Origin: Prevotella pallens ATCC 700821 | Lineage (GTDB): Bacteria > Bacteroidota > Bacteroidia > Bacteroidales > Bacteroidaceae | Length of the DNA: 39,303 nucleotides | Direction of reading: 5' to 3' | Assembly (NCBI RefSeq): GCF_000220255.1 | Contig: NZ_GL982513.1 | Span: 394,172-433,474 of the forward strand | Shown: positions 1 to 8,237 of the stretch, piece after piece | Position numbering within the stretch: position 1 is the stretch's first letter | How the letters are laid out: each line of letters opens with the position of its first letter | The notes under the pieces: model-generated | What the model saw: only the letters and a program-made list of their open reading frames with translations | Told to the model about the DNA's origin: nothing | Databases searched by the model: none | Position numbers and translations under genes: made by a program

Positions 1-331
1 ACAGAATCGTAATCTTAAAAGATAATACGATAAAACAACAATTGAGAATCTGTGCTAGATGATTTTTACAGAATAACGCTGTTGAGGGTAATACTATAAG
101 TTACTTAAAAGATAATATTAGAAACCAATGCTAAAAATTGAGGCTAAAAAACTATATGAGAATTTATGCTTGAGTCTCCTTATCTGAAAAATATTCTGTA
201 AGTTATATGGATTACATTAAAAATAATAAATATTTTTTGTTTTATCTACTAATTCCACTAACTTTGCAACGGTATAAGAGCTATTCTATAATACTTTTGT
301 GCAGAAATAAAACGATATAAAGAGAAACAAA
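1..331. other. Non-coding leader region before dapB
   Basis: No credible gene is seen. The stretch is AT-rich and holds a degenerate duplication: ACAGAAT (1-7 and 68-74), CTTAAAAGATAATA (14-27 and 104-117) and TGAGAATNTNTGCT (43-56 and 157-170) recur in the same order. The dapB promoter occupies the right end. Confidence 0.6.
236..266 (+). promoter_or_regulatory. Promoter for dapB
   Basis: A Bacteroidetes-type -7 box TAACTTTG lies at 259-266, with TTTG at 236-239 as the -33 element, 19 bases apart. A second match, TACTTTTG at 292-299, could be an alternative promoter closer to the dapB start at 332. Confidence 0.6.
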
Positions 332-1087
332 ATGAAGATAGCATTAATAGGTTACGGCAAGATGGGACACATGATTGAGCAAATTGCCCTCGAACGTGGC
401 CATGAAATTGTTTGTAAAATAGATAAAGACAATCAAAAAGATTTTGATTCCCCTGCTTTTGCAACTGCTGATGTCGCTATAGAGTTTACAACTCCTACGG
501 CTGCTTATGATAATTATTTAAAAGCTTTCGCACACAATGTAAAAGTTGTTAGTGGATCTACAGGTTGGCAACACGAACATAAAGCCGATATTGAGCGTCT
601 TTGCACGGAAGGTGGACAAACTTTATTCTGGGCTAGTAATTTTTCTATCGGTGTAGCTATATTTTCTGCGGTAAATCGTTATTTAGCCAAAATAATGAAT
701 AATTATCCTCAATACGATGTTACAATGCAAGAAACGCATCATATACATAAGCTTGATGCTCCTTCTGGAACTGCAATTACTTTGGCAGAGGATATTTTAA
801 CCAATATTGCCCGTAAAACAAAGTGGGAAAAAGGAAAACAAGTTACAGCTGATGGTAAGGTTATCCCTGCTAAAGAGATGGCTGCTGATGTTCTCCCTAT
901 TGATTCTATTCGTGAAGGCGAAGTTCCTGGTATTCATAGTATATGCTACGATTCTGATGCCGACAAAATTACCATTACACACGATGCGCACAATAGAAAG
1001 GGCTTTGCTTTAGGAGCTGTTTTAGCTGCAGAATATACAAAAAACCATAAAGGTTTGCTATCTACAAACGATTTATTTCAATTCTAA
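332..1087 (+). CDS. dapB: 4-hydroxy-tetrahydrodipicolinate reductase
   Basis: DapB reduces 4-hydroxy-tetrahydrodipicolinate to tetrahydrodipicolinate with NAD(P)H in the cytoplasm, on the path to lysine and meso-diaminopimelate. At 251 aa it is of usual length for the family. The N-terminal Rossmann motif IGYGKMG (residues 6-12) binds the nucleotide. The catalytic and substrate-binding signature ETHHIHKLDAPSGTA spans about residues 134-148, with the His pair at 136-137, Lys140 and the SGT loop. The start is fixed by the motif at the extreme N-terminus and by the promoter shortly upstream. lepB follows after 49 bases on the same strand, so the two are probably co-transcribed. Confidence 0.95.
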   Translation: MKIALIGYGKMGHMIEQIALERGHEIVCKIDKDNQKDFDSPAFATADVAIEFTTPTAAYDNYLKAFAHNVKVVSGSTGWQHEHKADIERLCTEGGQTLFWASNFSIGVAIFSAVNRYLAKIMNNYPQYDVTMQETHHIHKLDAPSGTAITLAEDILTNIARKTKWEKGKQVTADGKVIPAKEMAADVLPIDSIREGEVPGIHSICYDSDADKITITHDAHNRKGFALGAVLAAEYTKNHKGLLSTNDLFQF

Positions 1088-1136
1088 AAAAAATAATGTT
1101 CACATTGTAGAACTAATAAGAATAATTTTATAACCA

Positions 1137-2675
1137 ATGATTGATAAAGAAAAGCAAAAGCTCGACCCAAAGAAACAGTGGGCTAAATTTATTATTGTAG
1201 CAATACTCTATCTCGCTTTCTTGTTTTGGGTAAAAAGCTGGTGGGGACTCATCGTGTTACCTTTTATTTACGATGTGTACATTACGAAGAAAATAAAATG
1301 GCAATGGTGGAAAAACTCAGAAGGTCCTATTCGTTTTATTATGGGTTGGGTAGATGCCATTGTTTTTGCACTTGTTGCAGTCTATTTTATCAATCTATTC
1401 TTCTTCCAAAACTATGTAATTCCTTCGTCTTCGCTCGAAAAGTCGTTGCTAACTGGCGATTATCTTTTTGTTTCTAAATTAAGTTACGGACCACGCATTC
1501 CGCAAACTCCGCTTACAATGCCTTTAACACAACACACACTACCTTTCTTTAATATAAAAAGCTACATAGAATTTCCACATTGGGAATATCGTCGTGTGCC
1601 AGGTTTAGGCAAAGTTAAGCTGAACGATATTGTTGTTTTCAACTATCCAGCAGGCGATACTATTGTAAGCGAACCGCAATATCAAGCTGACGATTATTAT
1701 AGAATGGTTTACGAAATGGGAACAAGTTTGCTAATGCAACAAAATCCGAAGCTTGCAGCTACTAAAAAGAATGCTTTACAACAACGAGCTTTCTACGATA
1801 AAGCATATACTCTTGGACGAAACTACATTCTGAATAATGTGGCTACGTATGGCGAAATTGAATCGCGTCCTACTGATCGTCGAGAAAACTACGTAAAACG
1901 TTGCGTTGGTTTACCAGGACAAACTCTCCAGATAAAGAATAAAATTGTATATTTAGATGGAAAACCAAATAAAGAGCCTGAAAATGTAGAATATGCTTAT
2001 TTAATTAAGTTCAACAATATAACTGCTGCCGACTTAATGAGCGAGCGATACGACGATTTTCGCAAAGAGTTAGGCATAAGCAACGAAGATATTCAGAGTC
2101 TTAGTCGTTTGCACGGCTTCGATGTTGAACAAGGATCAGTGCTAAATCAGGCAGCTTTACAATACGATGGTTATATGCCGCTCACAAAACGTGCAGTAAA
2201 TGCATTGAAACAACGTGGTTTAGTTAAGGCAATTCGTCCTGTAACCGATAAAGATATATATACAGGTTCTAATTATCCACGTAATTCCGACCTTGGTTGG
2301 AAAGTATGGACACGCGATAATTATGGTCCTATTTGGATTCCTGCAAAGGGAAAGAGCATTAAGCTTACATTAGACAATCTACCAATTTACGAGCGTTGCA
2401 TTAAAGTTTACGAAGGAAATAAACTTGATGTAAAGAATGGTAAAATATATATTAATGGTAAACCTGCAACTTCGTATACGTTTAAGATGGATTACTATTG
2501 GATGCAAGGCGATAATCGACACAATTCTGCCGATAGTCGATATTGGGGATTTGTTCCAGAAGACCATATTGTGGGTAAACCATTATTTATATGGTGGTCG
2601 AGCGACCCAGATCGTCGTGGATTTAGCGGCATACGGTGGAACCGATTGTTTAGTTGGGTTGATAATATAAAATAA
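1137..2675 (+). CDS. lepB: Signal peptidase I
   Basis: This is a membrane-bound serine protease that removes signal peptides from exported proteins. Two hydrophobic stretches lie near residues 17-47 and 73-90. The catalytic serine sits in the IPSSSLEKSL segment (about residues 95-104, probably Ser99), where the family normally has PSGSM. The general-base lysine is in NYVKRCVGLPGQ. The late box GDNRHNSADSRYWGFVP is complete. At 512 aa it is much longer than the roughly 320-aa E. coli enzyme. The extra length is an insertion between the serine and the C-terminal boxes, which I believe is normal for Bacteroidetes LepB. It follows dapB and ends just before a strong terminator hairpin. Confidence 0.94.
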   Translation: MIDKEKQKLDPKKQWAKFIIVAILYLAFLFWVKSWWGLIVLPFIYDVYITKKIKWQWWKNSEGPIRFIMGWVDAIVFALVAVYFINLFFFQNYVIPSSSLEKSLLTGDYLFVSKLSYGPRIPQTPLTMPLTQHTLPFFNIKSYIEFPHWEYRRVPGLGKVKLNDIVVFNYPAGDTIVSEPQYQADDYYRMVYEMGTSLLMQQNPKLAATKKNALQQRAFYDKAYTLGRNYILNNVATYGEIESRPTDRRENYVKRCVGLPGQTLQIKNKIVYLDGKPNKEPENVEYAYLIKFNNITAADLMSERYDDFRKELGISNEDIQSLSRLHGFDVEQGSVLNQAALQYDGYMPLTKRAVNALKQRGLVKAIRPVTDKDIYTGSNYPRNSDLGWKVWTRDNYGPIWIPAKGKSIKLTLDNLPIYERCIKVYEGNKLDVKNGKIYINGKPATSYTFKMDYYWMQGDNRHNSADSRYWGFVPEDHIVGKPLFIWWSSDPDRRGFSGIRWNRLFSWVDNIK

Positions 2676-2693
2676 CACATTAATAATATAAAA

Positions 2694-2749
2694 TAGCATT
2701 GTTCGAAAAAGTCTACTAAGGCAGACCTATCCAACAATGCTATTTTTTT
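2694..2749 (+). terminator. Terminator after dapB-lepB
   Basis: TAGCATTGTT pairs with AACAATGCTA, with an inner GTCT/AGAC stem, followed by seven T. It lies 18 bases after the lepB stop. Confidence 0.85.
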
Positions 2750-2768
2750 CGTTTATTCTAATTTCTTT

Positions 2769-3398
2769 ATGCTTCCTGCACTACTTTCCTCTGCTTATTT
2801 TGCACCCATTCAGTGGTTTCAAAAGCTGAATAGGTACGATTTGTGTTTAATAGAACAGCACGACCATTTTGTAAAGCAAACTTATCGTAATCGATGTGTT
2901 ATTGCAACAGCAAACGGACAGCAAACTCTTTCTATTCCTGTAGAAAAGTTCGATAATAAAAAATGCGAAATGTGCGATGTTTGCATTAGCGATCACGATA
3001 ATTGGCGACACCAACATTGGAATGCACTACTTTCGGCATACGGCGAAAGCCCTTTCTTTGAATATTACCAAGACGACATTCGCCCATTCTTCGAAAGAAA
3101 ATGGAAATATCTTTTCGATTTTAATACAGAAATAACATATACACTTTGCGAATTGCTCGACTTGCAACCTAATATCTGCTCCACGAATGAGTTTATACCA
3201 ATCAACAAAAATAACGATTTCATCGGAGAATATGCTGATTTTCGCGAAGTAATACGTCCGAAACACCCACTTGCAGATAAAGATTTTGTACCAATGCCTT
3301 ATTATCAAGTATACGAACCTAAAATAGGTTTCCAACCTAATCTTAGTATTCTCGATTTACTTTTTAATATGGGAAACGAATCTATATTCTATTTGTAA
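2769..3398 (+). CDS. WbqC family protein
   Basis: The 209-aa protein opens with LLSSAYFAPIQWFQKL and continues with VKQTYRNRC, the conserved N-terminal pattern of the WbqC-like family. WbqC proteins are found in O-antigen or glycan loci of some bacteria, but the family's biochemical function is not firmly known. No signal peptide or membrane segment is seen, so it should be cytosolic. It starts 20 bases after the lepB terminator. In Bacteroidetes I recall this gene commonly next to lepB and dapB, as here, but that is from memory. The function remains open; the family assignment is fairly sure. Confidence 0.8.
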   Translation: MLPALLSSAYFAPIQWFQKLNRYDLCLIEQHDHFVKQTYRNRCVIATANGQQTLSIPVEKFDNKKCEMCDVCISDHDNWRHQHWNALLSAYGESPFFEYYQDDIRPFFERKWKYLFDFNTEITYTLCELLDLQPNICSTNEFIPINKNNDFIGEYADFREVIRPKHPLADKDFVPMPYYQVYEPKIGFQPNLSILDLLFNMGNESIFYL

Positions 3399-3520
3399 GC
3401 GCATATTCGTAACGCATCACCAAAACAAATAATTCTTAAAAGTTTATTACCCTTTCGTTTCGTTTATTAATTTTACAGATAATTGTGTGTAGCTAAATTT
3501 ACAAATTCAAATATAAAGTT

Positions 3521-3528
3521 TATCTTTG
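3521..3528 (+). promoter_or_regulatory. -7 box TATCTTTG for the next gene
   Basis: TATCTTTG fits TAnnTTTG and lies 20 bases before the ATG at 3549. It falls inside the longer open frame beginning at 3483, which argues for the downstream start. Confidence 0.6.
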
Positions 3529-3548
3529 CAACTATAAAACCAACAGCT

Positions 3549-4154
3549 ATGCAACGTAAAGTTTTATTATTATTTATCTTTATAATCCACCTTACTATAG
3601 CTTGTGCTCAACAAGTTCAAGTTTGCGATGGTGTAACTAATTTACCCATTCGCGATGTGCTTATAGCTGTAAATGGAAAACATTTTGGAAAAACCGACTA
3701 TCGTGGCATAATAAATCTTCCTGTTGCTTACGAAACTGCTACATTCTCTAAAGTAAAATACCATACAGAAACACTAACACAAACCGAAGTACAAAAAGAC
3801 ACCGTGTTTCTTTTTCCTGAAAAACAATCGCTTGGCGAAGTTGTTGTGTGGGGAAAACACATTGTGAATGGTAGAGAGTTACTTAAACAAATGCCAAAAC
3901 GCGATATACTGGATAAAGCTCCAAAACATGATATCCGTGAATTTGATATAGGTTTAATGCTCGACAAACGCCTCCGCCGCGATAAAGAACATGTAAGAAA
4001 GCAACGCGAAATATTTAAAACGTTCGATGGAATTAATACAGAAGACCCCATTTTGCGTGCCTATAACGAAACAAAAGCAGAACAAGAACGCAAAAATATA
4101 GAAAAAGAAATAGAGGAGAAACACAAAAATGCAGATGCTAAAATAGAGAAATAG
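3549..4154 (+). CDS. Secreted protein with CarboxypepD_reg-like domain
   Basis: I place the start at 3549, giving 201 aa, because a promoter lies inside the longer frame from 3483 and because a clean signal peptide then begins at residue 1 (MQRKVLLLFIFIIHLTIACA). The cysteine at the end of the hydrophobic core could make it a lipoprotein. Residues about 22-95 resemble a carboxypeptidase regulatory-like beta-sandwich (VTNLPIRDVLIAVNG, then DYRGIINL, then a VFLFPE strand), the domain common at the N-terminus of Bacteroidetes outer-membrane proteins. The C-terminal third is highly charged and probably helical, ending in a Lys/Glu-rich tail. No catalytic residues are recognised. Exact role unknown. 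Confidence 0.7.
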   Translation: MQRKVLLLFIFIIHLTIACAQQVQVCDGVTNLPIRDVLIAVNGKHFGKTDYRGIINLPVAYETATFSKVKYHTETLTQTEVQKDTVFLFPEKQSLGEVVVWGKHIVNGRELLKQMPKRDILDKAPKHDIREFDIGLMLDKRLRRDKEHVRKQREIFKTFDGINTEDPILRAYNETKAEQERKNIEKEIEEKHKNADAKIEK

Positions 4155-4241
4155 TTTTTTCTGCAATGTTGCTTATAGTTTTCTTTGTGGCAAAAAATAT
4201 GTTTTTGTGCCTTATAAGTCGCTTTATCCAATATAAATCGC

Positions 4242-4249
4242 TACTTTTG
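4242..4249 (+). promoter_or_regulatory. -7 box TACTTTTG for the YitT-family gene
   Basis: TACTTTTG lies 24 bases before ATG 4274, within the N-terminal extension of the open frame that begins at 4166. It therefore supports the shorter protein. Confidence 0.55.
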
Positions 4250-4273
4250 CAAAAAATAAATAGACTTAAATTA

Positions 4274-5206
4274 ATGGAAATTTCTATTTCAAAAAAAGTT
4301 CTTTATCGCGAGGTTATAGATTACATTATGATAGCCCTCGGATGTATCTCGTATGGCATTGGTTGGACCATTTTTTTACTACCAAACGACATTAGTACAG
4401 GTGGCGTTGCAGGTTTATCGTCTACTGTTTTCTGGGCTTTAAACATTCCAGTTTCCTATACTTACTTTGTTTTAAACGCCATTTTATTAACGGTAGCATT
4501 AAAAACACTTGGTTGGCGCTTTTGCGTTAAAACAATTTATGGTGTGTTGGTTATGACTTTTGCTACAGGTTTCTTGCGAGGATATTTTCCACACCCTACA
4601 ATTATGCACGAACAGCCATTTGTTGCCATGCTTATAGGTTCGTTATTCTGTGGAATGGGTTTAGGTTTTTGTCTTTCTTATAATGGAAGTTCAGGCGGTT
4701 CTGATATTGTAGCCGCTATTGTAAACAAATATCACGATATTTCCCTTGGTCGAGTATTAATTTTAGTAGATACTTCTATCGTAACATTAAGTTATTTGGT
4801 TTTGAAAGATTGGGAACGTGTTATTTATGGTTATCTCTCGTTGTTTATAGTTTCGTTTGTGTTAGACCAAGTGGTAAATGCAGGCAGACGTTCCGTTCAG
4901 TTCCTTATTATTTCCGAACGATATAAAGAAATATGTAAACAAATTGTAGAAACTCCGCCTCATCGTGGCTGTACTATTATTGATGCTCACGGCTATTATA
5001 GCGGACAAACCACAAAAGTTGTATTGGTTGTTACCCGACAGCGCGAAGCAAGAACCCTTTATCATCTTATAAACGATATAGATCCACATGCTTTTGTTAC
5101 TCAAAGTCAAGTAATGGGTGTGTTCGGAGAAGGGTTCGATAAGTTTAAAATAAAGAACAAGAATAATAAAAAACATTTAGAAACAATTTCTTTAGAAGAA
5201 AAATAG
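4274..5206 (+). CDS. YitT family membrane protein (DUF161/DUF2179)
   Basis: The protein is 310 aa from the ATG at 4274; the frame is open back to 4166, but a promoter inside that extension and family length favour 4274. Five or six hydrophobic helices make up the first 200 residues (YitT/DUF161), including glycine-rich pieces such as LPNDISTGGVAGLSS and SYNGSSGGSDIVA that are typical of the family. The C-terminal DUF2179 domain (about residues 215-295) contains GCTIIDAHGYYSG and ends FGEGFD. Function is not established; members are inner-membrane proteins of unknown transport activity. A strong terminator follows immediately. Confidence 0.87.
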   Translation: MEISISKKVLYREVIDYIMIALGCISYGIGWTIFLLPNDISTGGVAGLSSTVFWALNIPVSYTYFVLNAILLTVALKTLGWRFCVKTIYGVLVMTFATGFLRGYFPHPTIMHEQPFVAMLIGSLFCGMGLGFCLSYNGSSGGSDIVAAIVNKYHDISLGRVLILVDTSIVTLSYLVLKDWERVIYGYLSLFIVSFVLDQVVNAGRRSVQFLIISERYKEICKQIVETPPHRGCTIIDAHGYYSGQTTKVVLVVTRQREARTLYHLINDIDPHAFVTQSQVMGVFGEGFDKFKIKNKNNKKHLETISLEEK

Positions 5207-5223
5207 CCCCCAAAAACCTATTT

Positions 5224-5263
5224 CGGTGTGTTAAGAACACGTTTCTTAATGCACCGTTTTTTT
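5224..5263 (+). terminator. Terminator after the YitT-family gene
   Basis: CGGTG/CACCG outer stem with TTAAGAA/TTCTTAA inner stem, then seven T. A small open frame across it (5228-5473) is not believed to be a gene. Confidence 0.85.
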
Positions 5264-5864
5264 CTGCCTCTTGTTAATACCCACATACTTTATTTCGCAT
5301 TGCGTAAAAACAATAAGTCAAACAAAACTATTGTTGCTAATTTTTATTGTTGCATTTTTTTTATTTTCTTATTTAAAATGCAACGATTTATAATTATAAA
5401 TTTCAAAAATCTAATTACAAAATTATTTTTTTTAATTATAGTTTTTTCGTGCTGTAATTGCAGTGCATTATAAGCAGCCATAAACTTGCCTCTTAACATC
5501 TATAAAGGTGCAAACTCTTAAACGCTGGAATAAAATTCATGTCATTTTCTATATACCATATTCTTATGCGAAAATATGATTAGGCTACACAGTTTTTCGT
5601 AGTTTCTTATTTTAGTTATTAAGCTTTCTATTAAAGGATAGTAAACCACAGTGAAGGCTCTGATAAAGAGCACAATAGCTATTAAATTTAAGATAACAAA
5701 AAGCATATTATACATATAAAACGAACAAAAAAACTACTACCCACTACCTTTTTAACAAAAAGTTTATAAAACATAAATAGCTGAAACACAATAACATTTA
5801 TGCCTTTTTCTACACTTTTAAACCGACTGCCACAAAACTACCCACAAAACTATACCTCTTTTAC
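5264..5864. other. Non-coding region upstream of HU gene 1
   Basis: No gene is supported. A 27-base sequence at 5432-5458, containing TTTTTTCGTGCTGTAAT, recurs with two mismatches upstream of the second HU gene (16406-16432, other strand), each with TAATTACAAAA about ten bases before it. Closer in, CTACCCAC occurs near 5739 and 5840; the second copy also has a counterpart upstream of HU gene 2. Confidence 0.5.
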
Positions 5865-5895
5865 TTTGAATGGGGCTATTGAGTTTGTAACTTTG
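5865..5895 (+). promoter_or_regulatory. Promoter of HU gene 1
   Basis: TTTG at 5865-5868 and TAACTTTG at 5888-5895 are 19 bases apart, the classical Bacteroidetes -33/-7 pair. The same pair with the same spacing precedes HU gene 2. The transcript should begin about 5900, just before the paired leader. Confidence 0.75.
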
Positions 5896-5901
5896 CACCA
5901 T

Positions 5902-5944
5902 CGCACGGTAAAAAGCACTTGTGTGCGACAAAAAAAGCAAGTGC
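5902..5944 (+). ncRNA. Candidate 5'-leader pseudoknot, HU gene 1
   Basis: Stem 1 is CGCAC (5902-5906) with GTGCG (5923-5927). Stem 2 is GCACTTG (5915-5921) with CAAGTGC (5938-5944). The halves interleave, giving the order of an H-type pseudoknot with loops of about 8, 0 and 9 bases. Position 5922 can add a G-U pair to either stem. The same arrangement with longer stems lies in the leader of HU gene 2. Folding and function are inferred. Confidence 0.5.
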
Positions 5945-5974
5945 TACTTTTTATTAATCTTAATATATCAATTT

Positions 5975-6421
5975 ATGCATTATTCAATTACAAAAAGAAA
6001 AATGGGTGTTGGACCCAAAAAAGGCACAACAATGTATGTTGCCAGAGCAGTTTGCCAAAAACAACGTGTAACTTTCGATAAACTTTGCGAGTTTATGGCA
6101 GATGGTTCCACAGTAAGTCAAGCAGATGTTGCAGCTGTTTTTTACAAATTCCGAACTGTATTAAACTTACTTTGTTCGCAAGGTAACATTGTAGATGCGG
6201 GACCGCTTGGCACATTCCGTCCTACTTTTACTGCGAAAGCTGTAGAGAAAGAAGAGGATTTTAAGCCTGCTACTCACATTAAAAAAACTATGGTTTTGTT
6301 TAGACCAAGTGTCGATTTCAGAACATTACACGATGTTGAGTATTTTAAAATTCCTGCTTACGACAAAACAAAAGGTAAAAAGAAACCTGAAGGTGGCGGA
6401 GGCTCACAACCACACCCATAA
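5975..6421 (+). CDS. HU/IHF-family DNA-binding protein, copy 1
   Basis: The 148-aa protein belongs to the Bacteroidetes HU-related group (TIGR01201-type). It has an N-terminal KRKMGVGPKKG segment, then the HU-like helical part (FDKLCEFMADGSTVSQADVAAVFYKFRTVLNLLCSQG), a beta-arm region (GPLGTFRPTF) and a basic, glycine-rich tail (KGKKKPEGGGGSQPHP). The start at 5975 is preferred over 5921 because the paralogue at 15655-16101 begins at exactly the corresponding codon (M-x-YSITKRK) and because 5921 falls inside the leader stems. Expected role: nucleoid-associated DNA bending. It is a single-gene unit with its own promoter and terminator. Confidence 0.88.
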   Translation: MHYSITKRKMGVGPKKGTTMYVARAVCQKQRVTFDKLCEFMADGSTVSQADVAAVFYKFRTVLNLLCSQGNIVDAGPLGTFRPTFTAKAVEKEEDFKPATHIKKTMVLFRPSVDFRTLHDVEYFKIPAYDKTKGKKKPEGGGGSQPHP

Positions 6422-6452
6422 AAAATGTTTTGAAATTGAAAGAAACTGAATT

Positions 6453-6487
6453 AGAGATGCACTAGAAATGGTGCATCTCTTTTTTTG
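6453..6487 (+). terminator. Terminator of HU gene 1
   Basis: AGAGATGCAC pairs with GTGCATCTCT around an 8-base loop, followed by a T run. The HU gene 2 terminator uses a related stem. Confidence 0.88.
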
Positions 6488-6827
6488 TATCATATAAATA
6501 TGCAACAAATCAAATACGAAATATTTTTATATTGCAGGCTTAATGCGTAAAAAGACAGAAAAGTGAGTAGGATACCAATAAAAAAAACGACACCTTTTTG
6601 GAAATAATAGTGTAAACTGTATATGCTGATAGTACAGTTTTATAACCATTTGAGTTTAATAAAACAAAACTTTTTGTTCTAATACACATTCTCCTAACAC
6701 CGTCTCTTTGTATTCGCTAAAAAAATAGCTATCTTTGCACAAAGAGGCAATGTGTGCTGTAGTGATTCAACATACAAAAATAAAACTCTGATCATTTAGA
6801 TAAACTCAATATAAACACTATAAGGAT
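6488..6827. other. Intergenic region with promoter of the phosphatase gene
   Basis: No gene seen. AAACTGTA (6614-6621) pairs with TACAGTTT (6633-6640), followed by a weak T-rich stretch. A -7 box TATCTTTG lies at 6730-6737, predicting a leader of roughly 85 bases before the ATG at 6828. Confidence 0.5.
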
Positions 6828-8129
6828 ATGAGGAAACATTTAATTTTGCTATGTATAATGGCTATTTTGTTGCCGTTACACACAACAGCACAATCGTTTA
6901 AAAAAGAAATTTATGCTAAACCAGAACTTTCGGCAAACAATTATCTTGCTTATCCTACGCCATCTGGAAAGCTAACTCCACCGCCAACGGGCTATATTCC
7001 GGTGTATATTTCGCATTATGGAAGGCACGGTTCGCGTTATCTTATTCACGATTATCAATATTTACGTCCATTACAAATACTAGAAAAAGCCGATTCTATA
7101 GGTGTTCTTACCAGTAAAGGAAAAGAAACTATAGCAAAAATACGCCGTATGTATGCCGAAGCATATAACAGATGGGGCGAACTTACACCATTAGGAGCAG
7201 AACAACACAAGCAAATAGCAAGAAGAATGTACAAGCGTTTTCCTTCTGTTTTTAAAGATTCTGTATGGGTAGATGCAAAATCGACGGTTGTTATTCGTTG
7301 TATTTTATCGATGGAAAACGAACTTCAGGAGCTTATAAGGCAAAACACACGTTTAAAAGTGCGTTGCGATGCCAGTGCACACGATATGTATTATATGAAT
7401 CTTTCGGATAAAAAACTAATGTTACAAAAAGAAACCGAAGAAGTGAAAAATGCACAAAACGATTGGGATAAGCAACATTTAAACTTCCGTCCATTAATAT
7501 CGCGACTTTTTACAGATAGTAGTTTTGTAGATAAAAACATAAACGTTGGACAATTTGTGCGCGATTTGTTTAGTCTGGCAGGTATTGTTCAGAATTCTGA
7601 AATACGCCATTCGTTATCGTTATACGATATTTTTACGCCCGACGAATTATATTCTCTCTGGCAACGGTCTAATGTTTGGTGGTATTTACATTATGCAGGA
7701 GCTCCACAAAATGGAGGAAACCAACCTTTTTCGCAGCGAAATTTGCTACGAAAAATAATAACCGAAGCCGATTCATGTTTATCGCTCCCACATCCAGGGG
7801 CAACTCTTCGCTTTGGACACGATACAATGATAATGCCTTTAACCTGTTTATTAAACCTTAACAACTATAATGTACAAGTGTTTAATCTTGACAGTTTGGA
7901 AACAAAAGGTTGGAACAGTGCACATATATTTCCAATGGCAGCAAATATTCAGTTTGTTTTTTATAAGAATCCTAAGAAACCCAAAGCCGATATTCTTATA
8001 AAAGCATTGCTTAACGAGGAAGAAGTTACAATGCCATTGCCTAAGACTTCTACTCCTTATTATTATAAGTGGAACGACTTTAAAACATTCTACCTTAAAC
8101 TGCTTAATAATTACAAAGAACCGCAATAA
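6828..8129 (+). CDS. Histidine acid phosphatase (clade 2), secreted
   Basis: The 433-aa protein has a signal peptide ending about residue 21 (LPLHTTA-QS). It carries the clade-2 histidine phosphatase signature SHYGRHGSRY, with the nucleophilic His inside RHGSR at residues 66-70, and the proton-donor motif FGHDT at about 329-333. The HD form is the one seen in AppA-like phytases and glucose-1-phosphatases rather than the HAE of MINPP enzymes. It should act in the periplasm or outside the cell, releasing phosphate from organic phosphates, possibly inositol phosphates; the substrate cannot be read from sequence. It has its own promoter and is convergent with murF. Confidence 0.85.
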   Translation: MRKHLILLCIMAILLPLHTTAQSFKKEIYAKPELSANNYLAYPTPSGKLTPPPTGYIPVYISHYGRHGSRYLIHDYQYLRPLQILEKADSIGVLTSKGKETIAKIRRMYAEAYNRWGELTPLGAEQHKQIARRMYKRFPSVFKDSVWVDAKSTVVIRCILSMENELQELIRQNTRLKVRCDASAHDMYYMNLSDKKLMLQKETEEVKNAQNDWDKQHLNFRPLISRLFTDSSFVDKNINVGQFVRDLFSLAGIVQNSEIRHSLSLYDIFTPDELYSLWQRSNVWWYLHYAGAPQNGGNQPFSQRNLLRKIITEADSCLSLPHPGATLRFGHDTMIMPLTCLLNLNNYNVQVFNLDSLETKGWNSAHIFPMAANIQFVFYKNPKKPKADILIKALLNEEEVTMPLPKTSTPYYYKWNDFKTFYLKLLNNYKEPQ

Positions 8130-8162
8130 AAATGGGTAGAAAGAGGAATAAATGAACAGAAA

Positions 8163-8223
8163 AGCGTATAGAAAGTTGCTTCTTAATTTACTGTTAGCAA
8201 ACTTTTTATACGCTTTATATTTT
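8163..8223. terminator. Terminator between phosphatase gene and murF
   Basis: AGCGTATA (8163-8170) pairs with TATACGCT (8207-8214), extended by AAAGTT/AACTTT, then a T-rich run on the + strand. It sits between convergent genes and could serve both. Confidence 0.7.
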
Positions 8224-8237
8224 TATTTTGCTATTGT

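Noticed and set aside
5228..5473. Possible 81-residue gene after the YitT-family gene
   Set aside because: Starts inside a terminator hairpin and overlaps the conserved 27-base non-coding element; composition is plain AT-rich DNA.
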